Positions 1 to 9,371 of a stretch of DNA of 64,000 bases are shown here, piece after piece (position 1 is the first letter of the stretch; each line of letters starts with the position of its first letter). The notes below the pieces were generated by a model that saw nothing but the letters and a program-made list of their open reading frames with translations, was not told the DNA's origin and did no database searches. The position numbers were made by a program, and so were the translations under genes. The stretch comes from Devosia sp. A8/3-2 (GTDB lineage Bacteria > Pseudomonadota > Alphaproteobacteria > Rhizobiales > Devosiaceae). The stretch covers positions 3,822,156 to 3,886,155 of the forward strand of contig CP104974.1 of NCBI GenBank assembly GCA_025452255.1, in the 5' to 3' direction.

Positions 1-143
1 CGCGCTTCATGGTCATTACCCACAACCCGATCACCATGAGCCGGGTGGATCGCCTGTTCGGCGTGACCATGGCCGAGCGCGGCGTGAGCCAGCTGGTGTC
101 GGTGGATTTGACCACGGCCGAGACGTTTCTTGAGGCGGTTTGA
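1..143 (+). CDS. smc: Chromosome segregation protein SMC, C-terminal end (5' truncated)
   Basis: The window opens inside a gene; 46 codons read in the frame starting at base 3 and end with TGA at 141-143. The peptide carries the ITHNP and MDRLFGVTM-like (here VDRLFGVTM) signature followed by [13 protein letters not shown], which matches the C-terminal ATPase head of SMC just after the D-loop. SMC dimers organise and separate the chromosome in the cytoplasm. The rest of the gene lies outside the window. The identification rests on a short but very conserved tail. Confidence 0.85.
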   Translation, partial: RFMVITHNPITMSRVDRLFGVTMAERGVSQLVSVDLTTAETFLEAV

Positions 144-164
144 GGCCTCATCCCGATCGCCCCC

Positions 165-279
165 ACCACCGTGTCATTCCGGCGCAGGCCGGAATCCATG
201 CTGAAGGCTATCCCAGCGCTGGATGGGATGGAGGGGCCACGGACTCGGATTACGGCCTGCGCCGGAATGACACGGTGGT
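165..279. repeat. Dispersed palindromic repeat, family A, copy 1
   Basis: Two inverted arms, ACCACCGTGTCATTCCGG... and ...CCGGAATGACACGGTGGT, each about 28 bases, flank a core of about 60 bases. Close copies lie at 38119-38219 and 46659-46762, always between genes. The element resembles the extragenic palindromes common in alphaproteobacteria. It may act as a transcript-end hairpin for smc, but there is no U tract. Confidence 0.85.
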
Positions 280-450
280 TGATTGGAGTCTCTCGCCACT
301 CTCATCAAGCGCTGCCGGTAACCCAAAATTGCCCAGAATCCCCCATCCTTGCCTCCACTTTGCCACGCTTGGGTGTGGACAGCATGCCGCACCCCCACTG
401 AAAGGCAAAAAATCATTTTAAATCAACGAATTACGCCGCCACGACGAATC

Positions 451-479
451 TTGACACTGTGTTACCCCACCACTATGTT
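451..479 (+). promoter_or_regulatory. Sigma70-type promoter of the atp F0 operon
   Basis: TTGACA at 451-456 is followed by a 17-base spacer and TATGTT at 474-479. The -35 box is a perfect consensus and the -10 is close. It lies 65 bases upstream of the atpI start, pointing into the operon. It is predicted from sequence only. Confidence 0.6.
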
Positions 480-543
480 GCGCATGACTTAAAAGGCGCC
501 CTGGATAAACCCGGGTCAAAGCCGGGCCGAGGGGAGCGAGCGG

Positions 544-933
544 ATGGCAAAACCGCAAGGTACCAAAGGCCGGGATAACGGCGCTGATGGGGTGACGCGC
601 GATCTCGCATCGCGTATTGCCTCTGCCAAGCGGAGCCGCGCAGCCGAGGACAACAGAGCCTTGGCGAATGGTTCCCACGACACGAGCGGTATGGCGCGCG
701 GCATGCGCATCGGCACCGAATTCGTGGCGGCGATCGTGATAGGCAGCATTCTCGGCTATCTGATCGATCTTGGATTGGGCACCAGCCCACAGGGATTGCT
801 CATCATGTTCATGATGGGTTTTGCCGCTGGAATACTCAATGTCACCCGAGCGGTGGCCGAACTGAATGCCGCATCGCCTCCCCTGCCCGGGCCCAAGCCT
901 GACGCGGAAGACGACAAGCGGATTGAACACTGA
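544..933 (+). CDS. atpI: ATP synthase subunit I
   Basis: 129 residues. The charged N-terminal half is followed by two hydrophobic segments (about residues 55-78 and 83-103) and a polar tail, the usual AtpI plan. The motif GxxxGYLID in the first membrane helix and GFAAG in the second fit the family. AtpI is an assembly helper for the c-ring of the F0 sector in the inner membrane. It is the first gene of the F0 operon, 24 bases before atpB, as is usual in alphaproteobacteria. The ATG start follows GGGGAGCGAGCGG, which gives a ribosome site. Confidence 0.9.
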   Translation: MAKPQGTKGRDNGADGVTRDLASRIASAKRSRAAEDNRALANGSHDTSGMARGMRIGTEFVAAIVIGSILGYLIDLGLGTSPQGLLIMFMMGFAAGILNVTRAVAELNAASPPLPGPKPDAEDDKRIEH

Positions 934-957
934 TGACGACGCGCAAGGGGCTCTGTT

Positions 958-1731
958 TTGGCCGGTACTGACCCGATCCACCAGTTTGTCATCGAGGACA
1001 TGATCCCCATCCATGTGGGTGGCGATGGCACCGCAGGAAGCGGGCTGAACCTGTCCTTCACCAATTCGTCGCTCTTTATGGTGCTGACGGTTTTGGCGAT
1101 CACCACTTTCGTGCTGCTGGCTTCGAGCCGCAAGCAGCTGGTGCCTTCAAGGCTGCAACTCACGGGCGAATTGGCCTATGAATTCGTGGCCAATATGTTG
1201 CGCAGCTCGGCTGGCACCGAAGGCATGAAGTTCTTCCCCTTCGTGTTCTCGCTGTTTGCCTTCGTGCTGACGGCAAACCTGTTCGGCATGATCCCTTACT
1301 TCTTCACCGTCACCAGCCACATCATCGTCACCGTGGCGCTGGCTTTGCTGGTGATGAGTGTGGTCGTGATCTACGGTTTCTTCCGTCACGGCTTCAAGTT
1401 CCTCAAGCTTTTCGTCCCCTCGGGCGTGCCGGCCTATGTGCTGCCGATCGTGGTGCCGATTGAAATCATCTCCTTCCTGTCGCGCCCGATCAGCCTGTCT
1501 GTCCGACTGTTCGGCAACATCTCGGCTGGCCACATCACCCTAAAAGTGTTTGCTGGCTTCATCGTGAGCCCAGGCGCCGCCGGTTTCCTTGGCTGGCTGG
1601 GTGCGATCCTGCCGCTGTTCATGACGGTGGCGCTGACAGCCCTCGAATTCCTCGTTGCAGCAGTGCAGGCCTATGTGTTTGCAGTTCTGACTTCGATGTA
1701 TCTCAACGACGCGGTTCACCCTTCACACTGA
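958..1731 (+). CDS. atpB: ATP synthase F0 subunit a
   Basis: 257 residues, full length. Five or so hydrophobic helices are visible. The essential proton-channel arginine is Arg183 in SLSVRLFGN, followed by the GH of the same helix. Subunit a forms the two proton half-channels against the c-ring in the inner membrane. The start is TTG at 958, preceded by AAGGGG; no ATG in frame gives a complete N-terminus, and the sequence AGTDPIHQF is the normal alphaproteobacterial beginning. The gene is intact and lies between atpI and atpE. Confidence 0.95.
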   Translation: MAGTDPIHQFVIEDMIPIHVGGDGTAGSGLNLSFTNSSLFMVLTVLAITTFVLLASSRKQLVPSRLQLTGELAYEFVANMLRSSAGTEGMKFFPFVFSLFAFVLTANLFGMIPYFFTVTSHIIVTVALALLVMSVVVIYGFFRHGFKFLKLFVPSGVPAYVLPIVVPIEIISFLSRPISLSVRLFGNISAGHITLKVFAGFIVSPGAAGFLGWLGAILPLFMTVALTALEFLVAAVQAYVFAVLTSMYLNDAVHPSH

Positions 1732-1793
1732 GCGTTGAGTCCCTCAACAGCAGGCCCCGCCGGCAAACTACGACCCTTGAAAGGACTACAAAA

Positions 1794-2021
1794 ATGGATG
1801 CTGAAGCCGCAAAGTTTATCGGCGCTGGTATTGCAACTCTTGGTATGGCCGGCGCTGCCCCGGGCGTGTCGAACATCTTCTCGAACTTCCTGTCGGGCGC
1901 CCTGCGCAACCCGTCGGCTGCTCCGAGCCAGACCGGTAACCTGATTTTCGGTATGGCTATGACCGAAGCTCTGGGCATCTTCTCGTTCCTGGTTGCCCTG
2001 ATCCTGCTGTTCGTCGCCTAA
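1794..2021 (+). CDS. atpE: ATP synthase F0 subunit c
   Basis: 75 residues forming two hydrophobic helices joined by a polar loop with Arg38-Asn39-Pro40. The proton-binding acid is Glu58 in AMTEALGIF. This is the lipid-soluble ring subunit that turns proton flow into rotation. A strong ribosome site (GAAAGGACT) lies just before the ATG. The gene is intact; the 62-base gap from atpB may allow extra translation of this high-copy subunit (inference). Confidence 0.96.
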   Translation: MDAEAAKFIGAGIATLGMAGAAPGVSNIFSNFLSGALRNPSAAPSQTGNLIFGMAMTEALGIFSFLVALILLFVA

Positions 2022-2126
2022 TAACGGCGCGACCGCTTGTATATTCGCAGCCGGGGGCATTCCCGGCTGCGCTTTATTGACGACCGGCTTTCCGCCGGCT
2101 GACCGGATTTAACGGGACCTCACCTG

Positions 2127-2768
2127 ATGGTAACGCAAGCCTACGCCCAAGAGGCAGCAGCCCCGGCTGAAGAACATGTCGATGGCGCGGTCGATGCGAC
2201 CCATGCCGATCCGGCACATGCCGACCCGACCGCCGATACCCATGCCACCACCGAGGCACATGGCGGCGAGCATGGTTCGGACATCTTCCCGCCATTCGAC
2301 CCGGCGACCTTCCCTTCGCAATTGCTGTGGCTGGCGATCAGCTTCGCCGCGCTCTATCTGCTGATGAGCAAGGTGGCCCTGCCCCGCGTCGGCTCCATCC
2401 TGGCTGACCGCAAGGCCAAGATCGATGCAGACTCGGCAGCCGCCGATGCCAGCCGCCAGAAAACCGACGCTGCCATTGCTGCCTATGAGGCAGCCCCGGC
2501 CGACGCCAAGTCCAAGGCTCAGGGCATCGCCGCCCAGACCAGCGACGCGATCAAGACCGAACTGGCCAGCAAGCGCCGGGCCGTGGAAGCCGATCTTTCC
2601 GCCAAGGTTGCGACTGCCGAAGCCCGCATCGCCACCACCAAGGCCGAAGCCATGACCCATGTCGACGAGATTGCCGCTGAAACGGCACAGACCGTCGTCA
2701 CCCAGCTCGTCGGCGATATCCCGAGCGATAGCGTCAAGGCCGCCGTGGCCAAGGCGAGCAAGGAGTAA
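2127..2768 (+). CDS. atpG: ATP synthase F0 subunit b' (second b-type stalk subunit)
   Basis: 213 residues. An Ala/His/Asp-rich N-terminal extension (about residues 1-50) is followed by FPSQLLWLAISFAALYLL, the single membrane anchor, then a long Ala/Lys/Glu-rich coiled coil. Alphaproteobacteria carry two unequal b subunits that form the peripheral stalk holding F1 against subunit a. The His-rich extension before the anchor is typical of b' in this group. It stops 2 bases before atpF, so translation is probably coupled. Confidence 0.9.
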   Translation: MVTQAYAQEAAAPAEEHVDGAVDATHADPAHADPTADTHATTEAHGGEHGSDIFPPFDPATFPSQLLWLAISFAALYLLMSKVALPRVGSILADRKAKIDADSAAADASRQKTDAAIAAYEAAPADAKSKAQGIAAQTSDAIKTELASKRRAVEADLSAKVATAEARIATTKAEAMTHVDEIAAETAQTVVTQLVGDIPSDSVKAAVAKASKE

Positions 2769-2770
2769 GC

Positions 2771-3258
2771 ATGATGGAATGGATGGACAATAGCTTCTGG
2801 GCCACTGTCGGGCTCGTTCTGTTCCCGGCGCTGATCACCTATTTCGGCGTGCCGCGGGTCATCGGCAAGATGCTCGACAAGCGCATCCAGCAGATCGTGG
2901 ACGAACTCGAAGCCGCCAAGAAGCTGCGCGAAGAAGCTGCGGCCCTCTTGGTCGAATATGAGCAGAAGCGCGTCGCTGCCGAATCCGAAGCCGAGGGCAT
3001 CATTGCCGCCGCCAAGGAAGAAGCCGTGCGCCTGACCGCCGAAGCCCGAGCTTCGCTGGCTGACTGGTCACCCGCCGCACCCGCGCCGTGGAAGCCAAGA
3101 TCGCCTGGGCCGAGGCCCGGGCCATTGCCGAAGTGCGCGCCCGCTCTGCCGATGTCGCCATCGAAGCGGCCCGCGCCGTGCTGACCGAGGAAATGGCCAA
3201 GAAGGGCGGCCAAGTCGTCGACCGCGCCATTGCCGATGTGGGCAATAAGCTGAACTAA
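2771..3258 (+). CDS. atpF: ATP synthase F0 subunit b (frameshifted)
   Basis: About 162 residues once repaired. The N-terminus NSFWATVGLVLFPALITYFGV is the membrane anchor, followed by a charged coiled coil ending in ...AIADVGNKLN. The frame breaks near 3064: the sequence reads GCTGACTGG where GACCTGG would continue the protein (ADLVTRRTRAVEAKIAW). One C is missing from CCTGG. Both halves are otherwise well conserved and the gene is essential, so this is taken as a sequence error. It is the last gene of the F0 operon and is followed by a terminator. Confidence 0.9.
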
Positions 3259-3283
3259 GGCGTTCGGGTTAGATTGAATTTGA

Positions 3284-3310
3284 GGGCGGGCCGCAATGTC
3301 CGCCCTTTTT
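3284..3310 (+). terminator. Rho-independent terminator of the atp operon
   Basis: GGGCGG (3284-3289) pairs with CCGCCC (3300-3305) and is followed by five T. It lies 26 bases after the atpF stop. Confidence 0.75.
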
Positions 3311-3350
3311 CTTTGGGCGGACATTGTGATTGGGACTCGATCCAATCCCA

Positions 3351-3405
3351 AGCGTGGAGAGATCCCGCCCCCTATCAGGGGGAGGCTAGGAGGGGGTATC
3401 TCGAG
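3351..3405. repeat. Dispersed repeat, family C, copy 1
   Basis: The stretch has CCCCCTATCAGGGGGAGGC followed by TAGGAGGGGGTATC, a small hairpin with a G-rich flank. Nearly the same sequence recurs at 8315-8365 after gcvPB, so the gcv operon is bracketed by two copies. Confidence 0.7.
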
Positions 3406-3494
3406 ACCATCATCCTCCACCTCCCCACAAATCACTGTGCCCATATCCACGCCCACGATTGACGCCCCTCAGAATCTCCACCATGGTGCGGCAA

Positions 3495-3675
3495 CTGCGG
3501 GAGAGATTGGATTTTCTCCAGCGCCGAAGGAGCAACCGCCCCGAAACTCTCAGGCAAAAGGACCGCAGCACCGCTACAACTCTGGAAAGCGGACCGGCAC
3601 AGCGCCAGTCCCACCGAAGGAGCAACCGGCGCTCAGCCGGGAAATCTCTCAGGTGATGAGGACAGAGGGGGCACG
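3495..3675 (+). promoter_or_regulatory. Tandem glycine riboswitch
   Basis: Two aptamers are visible in series. The first runs from GCGGGAGAGA (3497) through CGCCGAAGGAGCAACCGCC (3522-3540) and ACTCTCAGGCAAAAGGACC to CTCTGGAAAGC near 3590. The second has CACCGAAGGAGCAACC (3612-3627), AATCTCTCAGGTGATGAGGACAGAGGGGG. These are the diagnostic conserved blocks of the glycine riboswitch class. It ends about 58 bases before gcvT. In the known family, glycine binding turns on glycine cleavage genes, which fits the downstream operon exactly. Confidence 0.95.
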
Positions 3676-3732
3676 GAATTCGCCGCGAGGCGAGTGTAGT
3701 CGTGTCGCCTTGTTCATTTCCGGGAAGCGTTG

Positions 3733-4901
3733 ATGGCCCAAACCTCAGCCGAAACTCTCAAGACCACGCCACTTTATGAGCAGCATATTGCCGCCGGTGG
3801 CCGCATGGTGCCGTTCGGCGGATATTCCCTGCCCGTGCAATATGCCTCCGGCATCATGGCCGAACACAAATGGACCCGCGAGCATGCGGGCCTGTTTGAT
3901 GTCAGCCATATGGGGCCGAGCTTCCTCGAACTCACCGCCAAAACCGGCGATGCTGACGCCGACCACGCTGCCATCGCGGCAATCATCGAGCCGCTGATCT
4001 GCGGCGACATTGCCAGCCTCAAGCCCGGCCAGATCCGCTATACGCTGCTGCTCAATGCAGAAGGCGGCGCCATGGACGATCTGATGGTCGCCCGCTCGCC
4101 GCTGTATCCCGGCGCGCTCTATATCGTGGTCAATGCCGGCACCAAGGACGCCGATTTCGCCCACATCGCTCAGGCCGCCGGCGACCGCGCCAAGCTGACC
4201 CGCGCCGACGACAAGGCGCTGCTGGCGCTGCAGGGCCCCGAAGCCATTGACGTGCTCTCAGCGCTGCTGCCGGGCGTCGTGGAACTGGGCTTCATGCAAT
4301 ATGGCCCCTTCGATTGGAACGGGCAGACGCTGATCATTTCCCGCTCGGGCTATACCGGCGAGGACGGCTTTGAAATCTCGGCACCGGCCGATATCGCCAC
4401 TGCCTTCTGGGACACGCTGCTGGCCGATGATCGCGTCAAGCCGGTTGGCCCGGGCGCACGCGATAGCCTGCGGCTCGAAGCCGGCTTGCCGCTTTATGGG
4501 CATGACCTCAACGAAACCATTTCGCCCACCGAGGCGGCGCTGAATTTCGCCGTATCCAAGCGCCGCCGCGAGGCTGCTGATTTCCCCGGCGCGCGCGCAT
4601 TCTCAAGGAATTCTCCGGCGATCTGACCCGCATTCGCGTCGGCATTCGCTTTGAAGGTCGCCTGCCGGTGCGCGAAGGCGCCGAGCTGGTCGATGAATCG
4701 GGCTGCGCCATGGGCCACATCACCTCGGGCGGCTTTGCGCCCAGCTTGGATGCCCCCATCGCCATGGGCTATCTGCCGCCATCCGACGCCTATGAGGGCG
4801 CGCCAGTGATCGCCATGGTGCGCGGCAAGCCGGTTTCCGGCACCGTGGTCGCCATGCCCTTCGTGCCCCATCGTTATTTCCGCAAAACCAAATCCAGTTG
4901 A
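3733..4901 (+). CDS. gcvT: Glycine cleavage system T protein, aminomethyltransferase (frameshifted)
   Basis: About 389 residues once repaired. It transfers the methylene group from aminomethyl-lipoyl GcvH to tetrahydrofolate and releases ammonia. The N-terminal part has GGRMVPFGGYSLPVQY and the HAGLFDVSHMG motif, and the later part has GYTGEDGFEI and the terminal AMPFVPHRYFR. The frame breaks near 4595, where GGCGCGCGCGCATTC lacks one C of GCGCGCCGCATTC; the other frame continues as ILKEFSGDLTRIRVG. The ATG at 3733 is preferred over a TTG one codon earlier. First gene of the operon behind the glycine riboswitch. Confidence 0.93.
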
Positions 4902-4910
4902 GGGATCGCC

Positions 4911-5276
4911 ATGACCACCAAGTTCACCCCTGACCACGAATATATCCGCGTCGAGGGCGCCACCGGCGTTGTCGGCATCACCCAGTTTGCGCAGGAAGCC
5001 CCGGGCGACATCGTGTTTGTCGAGCTGCCCAGCGTCGGCAAAGTGCTCAAAAAGGGAGATGAAGCCGCCGTCGTTGAATCGGTCAAGGCCGCGTCCGAAA
5101 TCTATGCTCCTGTCTCGGGCACGGTCACCGAGGTCAATGACGCGCTGACCGGCGAACCCGGCTTGGTCAATCAGGATCCGGCCGCAGCCGGCTGGATGTT
5201 CAAGATTGCTATTGCCGACGCCAGCGAGCTGGATGGCCTGCTCGATGACGCCGGCTATGCCGAATTGACGAAGTAA
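4911..5276 (+). CDS. gcvH: Glycine cleavage system H protein
   Basis: 121 residues, full length and intact. The lipoyl-attachment lysine is Lys59 in [16 protein letters not shown]. GcvH is the swinging-arm carrier that takes the aminomethyl group from GcvP to GcvT. It starts 9 bases after gcvT, and both depend on the upstream glycine riboswitch. Confidence 0.97.
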   Translation: MTTKFTPDHEYIRVEGATGVVGITQFAQEAPGDIVFVELPSVGKVLKKGDEAAVVESVKAASEIYAPVSGTVTEVNDALTGEPGLVNQDPAAAGWMFKIAIADASELDGLLDDAGYAELTK

Positions 5277-5282
5277 GAAAGA

Positions 5283-5316
5283 TCCCCTCCCTCCCACAAG
5301 AGGGGAAGGGAGGGAA
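5283..5316. repeat. Imperfect inverted repeat between gcvH and gcvPA
   Basis: CCCCTCCCTCCC is followed after ACAA by GAGGGGAAGGGAGGG, giving a C-rich arm facing a G-rich arm. It lies inside the operon, so it may slow decay or modulate read-through to gcvPA (inference). It resembles the family C repeats only in composition. Confidence 0.5.
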
Positions 5317-5349
5317 TCTCGCCGCCCAACTGGAAGCCTGAGAGACCCC

Positions 5350-6692
5350 ATGCGCTACCTCCCCCATTCCGACCACGAACGCGCCGAAATGCTTGGCGTC
5401 ATCGGCGCGGCCAATATCGATGCCCTGTTCAGCGCCGTGCCCAAAAAGGCGCTCAAGAGCTTCGATCTCGGCCTGCCCGCCCATAGCCCCGAATTCCTCG
5501 TTGAAGCGCATATGAAGGCGCTCGCGGCCAAGAACCATGCGGGCGCCGATGGCCCATTCTTTGTCGGCGCGGGGGCCTATCGCCACCATGTTCCGGCGAC
5601 CGTGGATCACCTGATCCAGCGCTCGGAATGGCTGACCGCCTACACGCCCTACCAGCCGGAAATCTCGCAGGGCACCCTGCAGATGCTGTTCGAATTCCAG
5701 ACCCGGTGGCCAAGCTCACCGGCATGGATGTAGCGAACGCTTCGCTCTATGACGGCTCGACCGGCACCGCCGAGGCCGTGCTGATGGCCCGTCGGCTGAC
5801 CCGCCGCAACAAGATCGTGCTCTCGGGTGGCCTCCACCCCCATTACCGCGACGTGGTCCGCGCCTATCTCAAGGACGATGCGGACCTTGAAATCCTCTCC
5901 GCCTCGCCCGAAGGCCGGGGCGATATTCTCGACCATATCGACGAGACCACCGCTGCCATCGTGGTGCAGACACCCGACTTCTATGGTCATCTGCGCAATA
6001 TCAAAACCGCCGCCGACGCCGCCCATGCCAAGGGCGCCCTGCTGATCGTGGTGATCACCGAGGTTGTCTCGCTCGGCCTGCTTGAAGCCCCCGGCGCGCT
6101 CGGTGCCGATATCGTGGTGGCCGAGGGCCAGTCGATCGGCAATGCACTAAACTTCGGCGGCCCCTATCTCGGCCTGATGGCGACCCGCAAGGAATTCATC
6201 CGGCAGATGCCCGGCCGCCTCTGCGGCGAAACCGTTGATGCCGATGGCCAGCGCGGCTTTGTGCTGACGCTCTCCACCCGCGAGCAGCATATCCGCCGCG
6301 AAAAGGCGACGAGTAATATCTGCACCAATTCGGGCCTCTGTGCGCTGGCCTTCTCGATCCATATGGGTCTGCTGGGTGAAGCCGGGTTTACCCGCCTCGC
6401 CCGCCTCAACCACGCCAATGCCTGCAAGCTGGCCGATGCGCTGGCAGCCGTGCCGGGCGTCGAAGTGCTCAACAAAACCTTCTTCAACGAAATGACCATT
6501 CGCACGGCCCAGTCGGCGGCCGGCCTTGTCGAGCGTCTTGCCAAGCGCGGCATTCTGGCCGGCGTGCCGGTCAGCCGATTGGAGCCGACCGATCCGTCCG
6601 TGGCTAATCTGATCGTATTGGCCGCTACCGAACTCACCACCGACGCCGATATTGCGGCGCTGACGACCGCTCTGGCGGAGGAACTGGCATGA
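5350..6692 (+). CDS. gcvPA: Glycine dehydrogenase (decarboxylating) subunit 1 (frameshifted)
   Basis: About 448 residues once repaired. This is the N-terminal half of the P protein in the two-subunit form; together with GcvPB it decarboxylates glycine. The beginning [15 protein letters not shown] and the block [13 protein letters not shown] are typical. The frame breaks near 5703: ACCCGGTGGCC appears to lack one C, and the other frame continues [20 protein letters not shown]. The stop overlaps the start of gcvPB by four bases (ATGA), giving translational coupling of the two subunits. Confidence 0.92.
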
Positions 6693-8235
6693 GCATGAAC
6701 AATCAGGGCCGCCCCACCGGCGTGGGCACTTCGGGCTTTGCCTCCACTTCCGGCTCGGCACTGCTGCCCAATGAGCCGCTGCTGTTTGAAATCGGTGACA
6801 CCGAGCATTCCGGCGTCGATCTTCCCGATGTGACCATTTCCACCGACCGCCTCGGCGGCTTCGAGCGCAAGAGCCCGCTTGATCTGGCTGGCCTCACCGA
6901 GCCCGAGGCGATGCGCCATTATGTGCGTCTGTCCCGCCTCAACCACTCGATCGACAGCGGCATGTATCCGCTGGGCTCGTGCACCATGAAGCACAATCCC
7001 CGCCTCAACGAGAAAATGGCCCGCCTGCCCGGCTTCTCCGACATCCACCCACTGCAGCCGGTTTCGACCGTGCAGGGCGCGCTGGAGCTGATGAACCAGC
7101 TTTCGCACTGGCTGATGACACTGACCAATACCGCCGCCGTGGCGCTGACGCCCAAGGCCGGCGCGCATGGCGAGCTGCTGGGCATGATGGCGATCAAGGC
7201 AGCGCAGGACGCGGCCGGGCAAAGCCATCGCAAGATCGTGCTGGTGCCCGAAAGCGCCCATGGCACCAATCCGGCAACGGCAGCATTCCTAGGCTACTCC
7301 GTAAAGGCCATCCCCGCCCACGACGACGGCACAGTGGATGTGCAGGCGGTCAAGGATGCGCTGTCGCCCGAAGTGGCGGCGATCATGCTGACCAATCCCA
7401 ACACTTGCGGGCTGTTCGAGCCGCAGGTGATCGAGATCGCCCGGGCCATCCATGACGCCGGGGCGTTCTTCTATTGCGATGGCGCGAACTTCAACGCAAT
7501 TATGGGCGTCGTCCGCCCCGGCGACCCGGGCATCGACGCCATGCATATCAACCTGCACAAAACCTTCTCGACGCCGCATGGCGGCGGCGGTCCGGGTGCT
7601 GGTCCGGTGGTGCTCTCGGAGGCATTGGCCCCATTCGCCCCGGTGCCCTTCGTGCGCAAGGGCAGCAGTGGCCTCGAGCTGGTGGAGCATGCCGAGGGCG
7701 ATGCTCTGGGCCGCATCACGGCCTTCCGTGGCCAGATGGGCATGTATGTCCGCGCCCTCACCTACATGCTCAGCCATGGCGGCGATGGCCTCGCCCGAGC
7801 GGCGCAGGATGCAGTGCTCAACGCCAATTACATCAAGGCCCGCCTTGCCCATGCCTTCTCGGTGCCGTTTGGCGATTACCCGACCATGCATGAGGCGCTG
7901 TTCGATGACAGCTTCTGGCCGGCACCGGCGTCACCACGCTCGATTTCGCCAAGGCGCTGATCGACGAGGGTTTCCACCCCATGACCATGTATTTCCCACT
8001 GGTCGTGCATGGCGCCATGCTGATCGAACCCACCGAAAGCGAAAGCAAGCAGACGCTGGACCGCTTCTGCGAGGTGATGGAAGAGCTGGCGATTGATGCC
8101 AAGGCGGGCAATACGGAGCGGTTTACCGCCGCGCCGATGAAGGCCCCGCGCCGGCGGCTGGATGAGACACGGGCGGCACGGTCGCCGATTTTGAAGTGGG
8201 AACGCCCGGCGGAGACGCTGAAGGCGGCGGAATAG
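6689..8235 (+). CDS. gcvPB: Glycine dehydrogenase (decarboxylating) subunit 2 (frameshifted)
   Basis: About 515 residues once repaired. This subunit carries the pyridoxal phosphate site: the lysine of [16 protein letters not shown] is near residue 291. The [10 protein letters not shown] block that binds cofactor is also present. The frame breaks near 7918, where AGCTTCTGGCC lacks one C of TTCCTGGCC; the second frame continues [19 protein letters not shown] and ends in [15 protein letters not shown]. Last gene of the gcv operon, overlapping gcvPA by four bases. Confidence 0.93.
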
Positions 8236-8246
8236 GCGGCATCGGA

Positions 8247-8372
8247 ACACCCCCACCTAACCTCCCCTGATAGGGGAGGGATCTCTCCACTCTTGGAACC
8301 CGATAGTGTCCCAACCACAAGGCGGTCCCTCCCCCTATCAGGGGAGGCTAGGAGGGGGTATCCCCTCCCAAC
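8247..8372. repeat. Dispersed repeat, family C, two inverted copies
   Basis: ACCTCCCCTGATAGGGGAGGG at the left and TCCCTCCCCCTATCAGGGGAGG at the right are inverted versions of the same hairpin, the right one followed by CTAGGAGGGGGTATC as at 3351-3405. The pair fills the gap between the convergent genes gcvPB and the methyltransferase, where it could end transcripts from both sides. Confidence 0.75.
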
Positions 8373-8380
8373 CATAACCC

Positions 8381-9274
8381 CTATTCCAGCTTCACCGCCC
8401 GCAACCCCAAAAACAGCGGAAACTCCCCCGCCGCTCGCCGGTCCGCTTTGCTATCCCCCTGCGCCGGCAGATCACCCACCTCCTTGATCCCCGTCAGGGC
8501 CAATCCCGCCGCCTCCAGCGCCTCGGCATAAGCCCCCAGCGGCCGATGATAGCTTCTGGTCGTACCAGCCTCATGGGACTGCATCGGCACTGCCAGCGGC
8601 GTCAGGTAGGAATCGAGGCGACGGAATTTGAGCCCCCTGCCCTCGTCCCAACCCCAGCCGCTTTGGCGCGGCACCCGGAAGCAGGGATGCAGCATGACGA
8701 TGGCCAGCCGCCCACCGGGCTTGAGCAGCCGGGCGGCGCTGGTCATGGCCTCGTCCAGCGGATTGATGTCCTGAATGGACAGCAAAAAACACGCAGCGTC
8801 GAAACCGGCCTCGGGCAGATCGGCATGCTGTGGCAGCCGGGTGACGTCGCCGACGAGAAAGCGCCCGGCTCTGCCGTGGTTGCGCTGCGCGTCGGCAATC
8901 AACCGTGGCGATAGATCAACGCCAACGAAACGGGCTCCGCACTCAGCGATCGGGGGCGCCAGAATGCCGTGGCCACAGCCCGAGTCGGCAATGAGTTCGC
9001 CCCGTTTAGGCGCCAGCAATTCGAGCAGCAGCGGCACGGCAAGCGTGCGGTGATAGCGGCTACCATTGGTGCCAGTCCAGCCGGCATACCAGTGGGCGAC
9101 AGCGTCCCAGCTTTGCGAGCGGGCACGGTTCAGATTCTTTTCATGGATGGTCTCAAGGTCTCGAAAAAGCTGTTCGAGAGATGAGACGGCGCCGGTTTCG
9201 GAGTTTGGGCCCACAGCCCTTCGGCCAGAACCCCGCATGCGCTCACGCCGGCCGCGCGACGGCCGGGCGTTCAA
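8381..9274 (-). CDS. Class I SAM-dependent methyltransferase
   Basis: Up to 297 residues. The SAM-binding motif I reads IADSGCGHG, followed by FVGVDLSPRLI (motif II) and FLVGDVTRLP, with a LLKPGGRLAIVMLHP strand typical of the methyltransferase type 11/25 fold. The substrate cannot be told. The start is unclear: 9274 gives an Arg-rich leader that looks non-native; 9238 is an alternative, and the conserved part begins around SLEQLFRDLETIHEKNL with no ATG nearby, so an N-terminal frameshift is possible. Monocistronic, convergent with the gcv operon. Confidence 0.75.
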   Translation of the reverse strand: MNARPSRGRRERMRGSGRRAVGPNSETGAVSSLEQLFRDLETIHEKNLNRARSQSWDAVAHWYAGWTGTNGSRYHRTLAVPLLLELLAPKRGELIADSGCGHGILAPPIAECGARFVGVDLSPRLIADAQRNHGRAGRFLVGDVTRLPQHADLPEAGFDAACFLLSIQDINPLDEAMTSAARLLKPGGRLAIVMLHPCFRVPRQSGWGWDEGRGLKFRRLDSYLTPLAVPMQSHEAGTTRSYHRPLGAYAEALEAAGLALTGIKEVGDLPAQGDSKADRRAAGEFPLFLGLRAVKLE

Positions 9275-9284
9275 TCATGGATCG

Positions 9285-9304
9285 GCACCGCCCTTAGGCG
9301 GTGC
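9285..9304 (-). terminator. Hairpin downstream of the lipoprotein gene
   Basis: GCACCGCC (9285-9292) pairs perfectly with GGCGGTGC (9297-9304) around a four-base loop. No clear U tract follows on either strand, so termination strength is uncertain. Confidence 0.45.
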
Positions 9305-9371
9305 GGATGCGAATTGAAAAGAATCCGTTTTGGCTCATGACAGGCTCCTTAGCCGGAAAAACCGGCGGCAA

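Larger units (their letters stand above)
144..543. other. Intergenic region smc-atpI
   Basis: This 400-base gap holds a dispersed palindromic repeat (165-279) and, further on, a good sigma70-type promoter (451-479) for the atp operon. Short open frames inside it run through the repeat and are not credible genes. Nothing else recognisable was seen. Confidence 0.7.
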
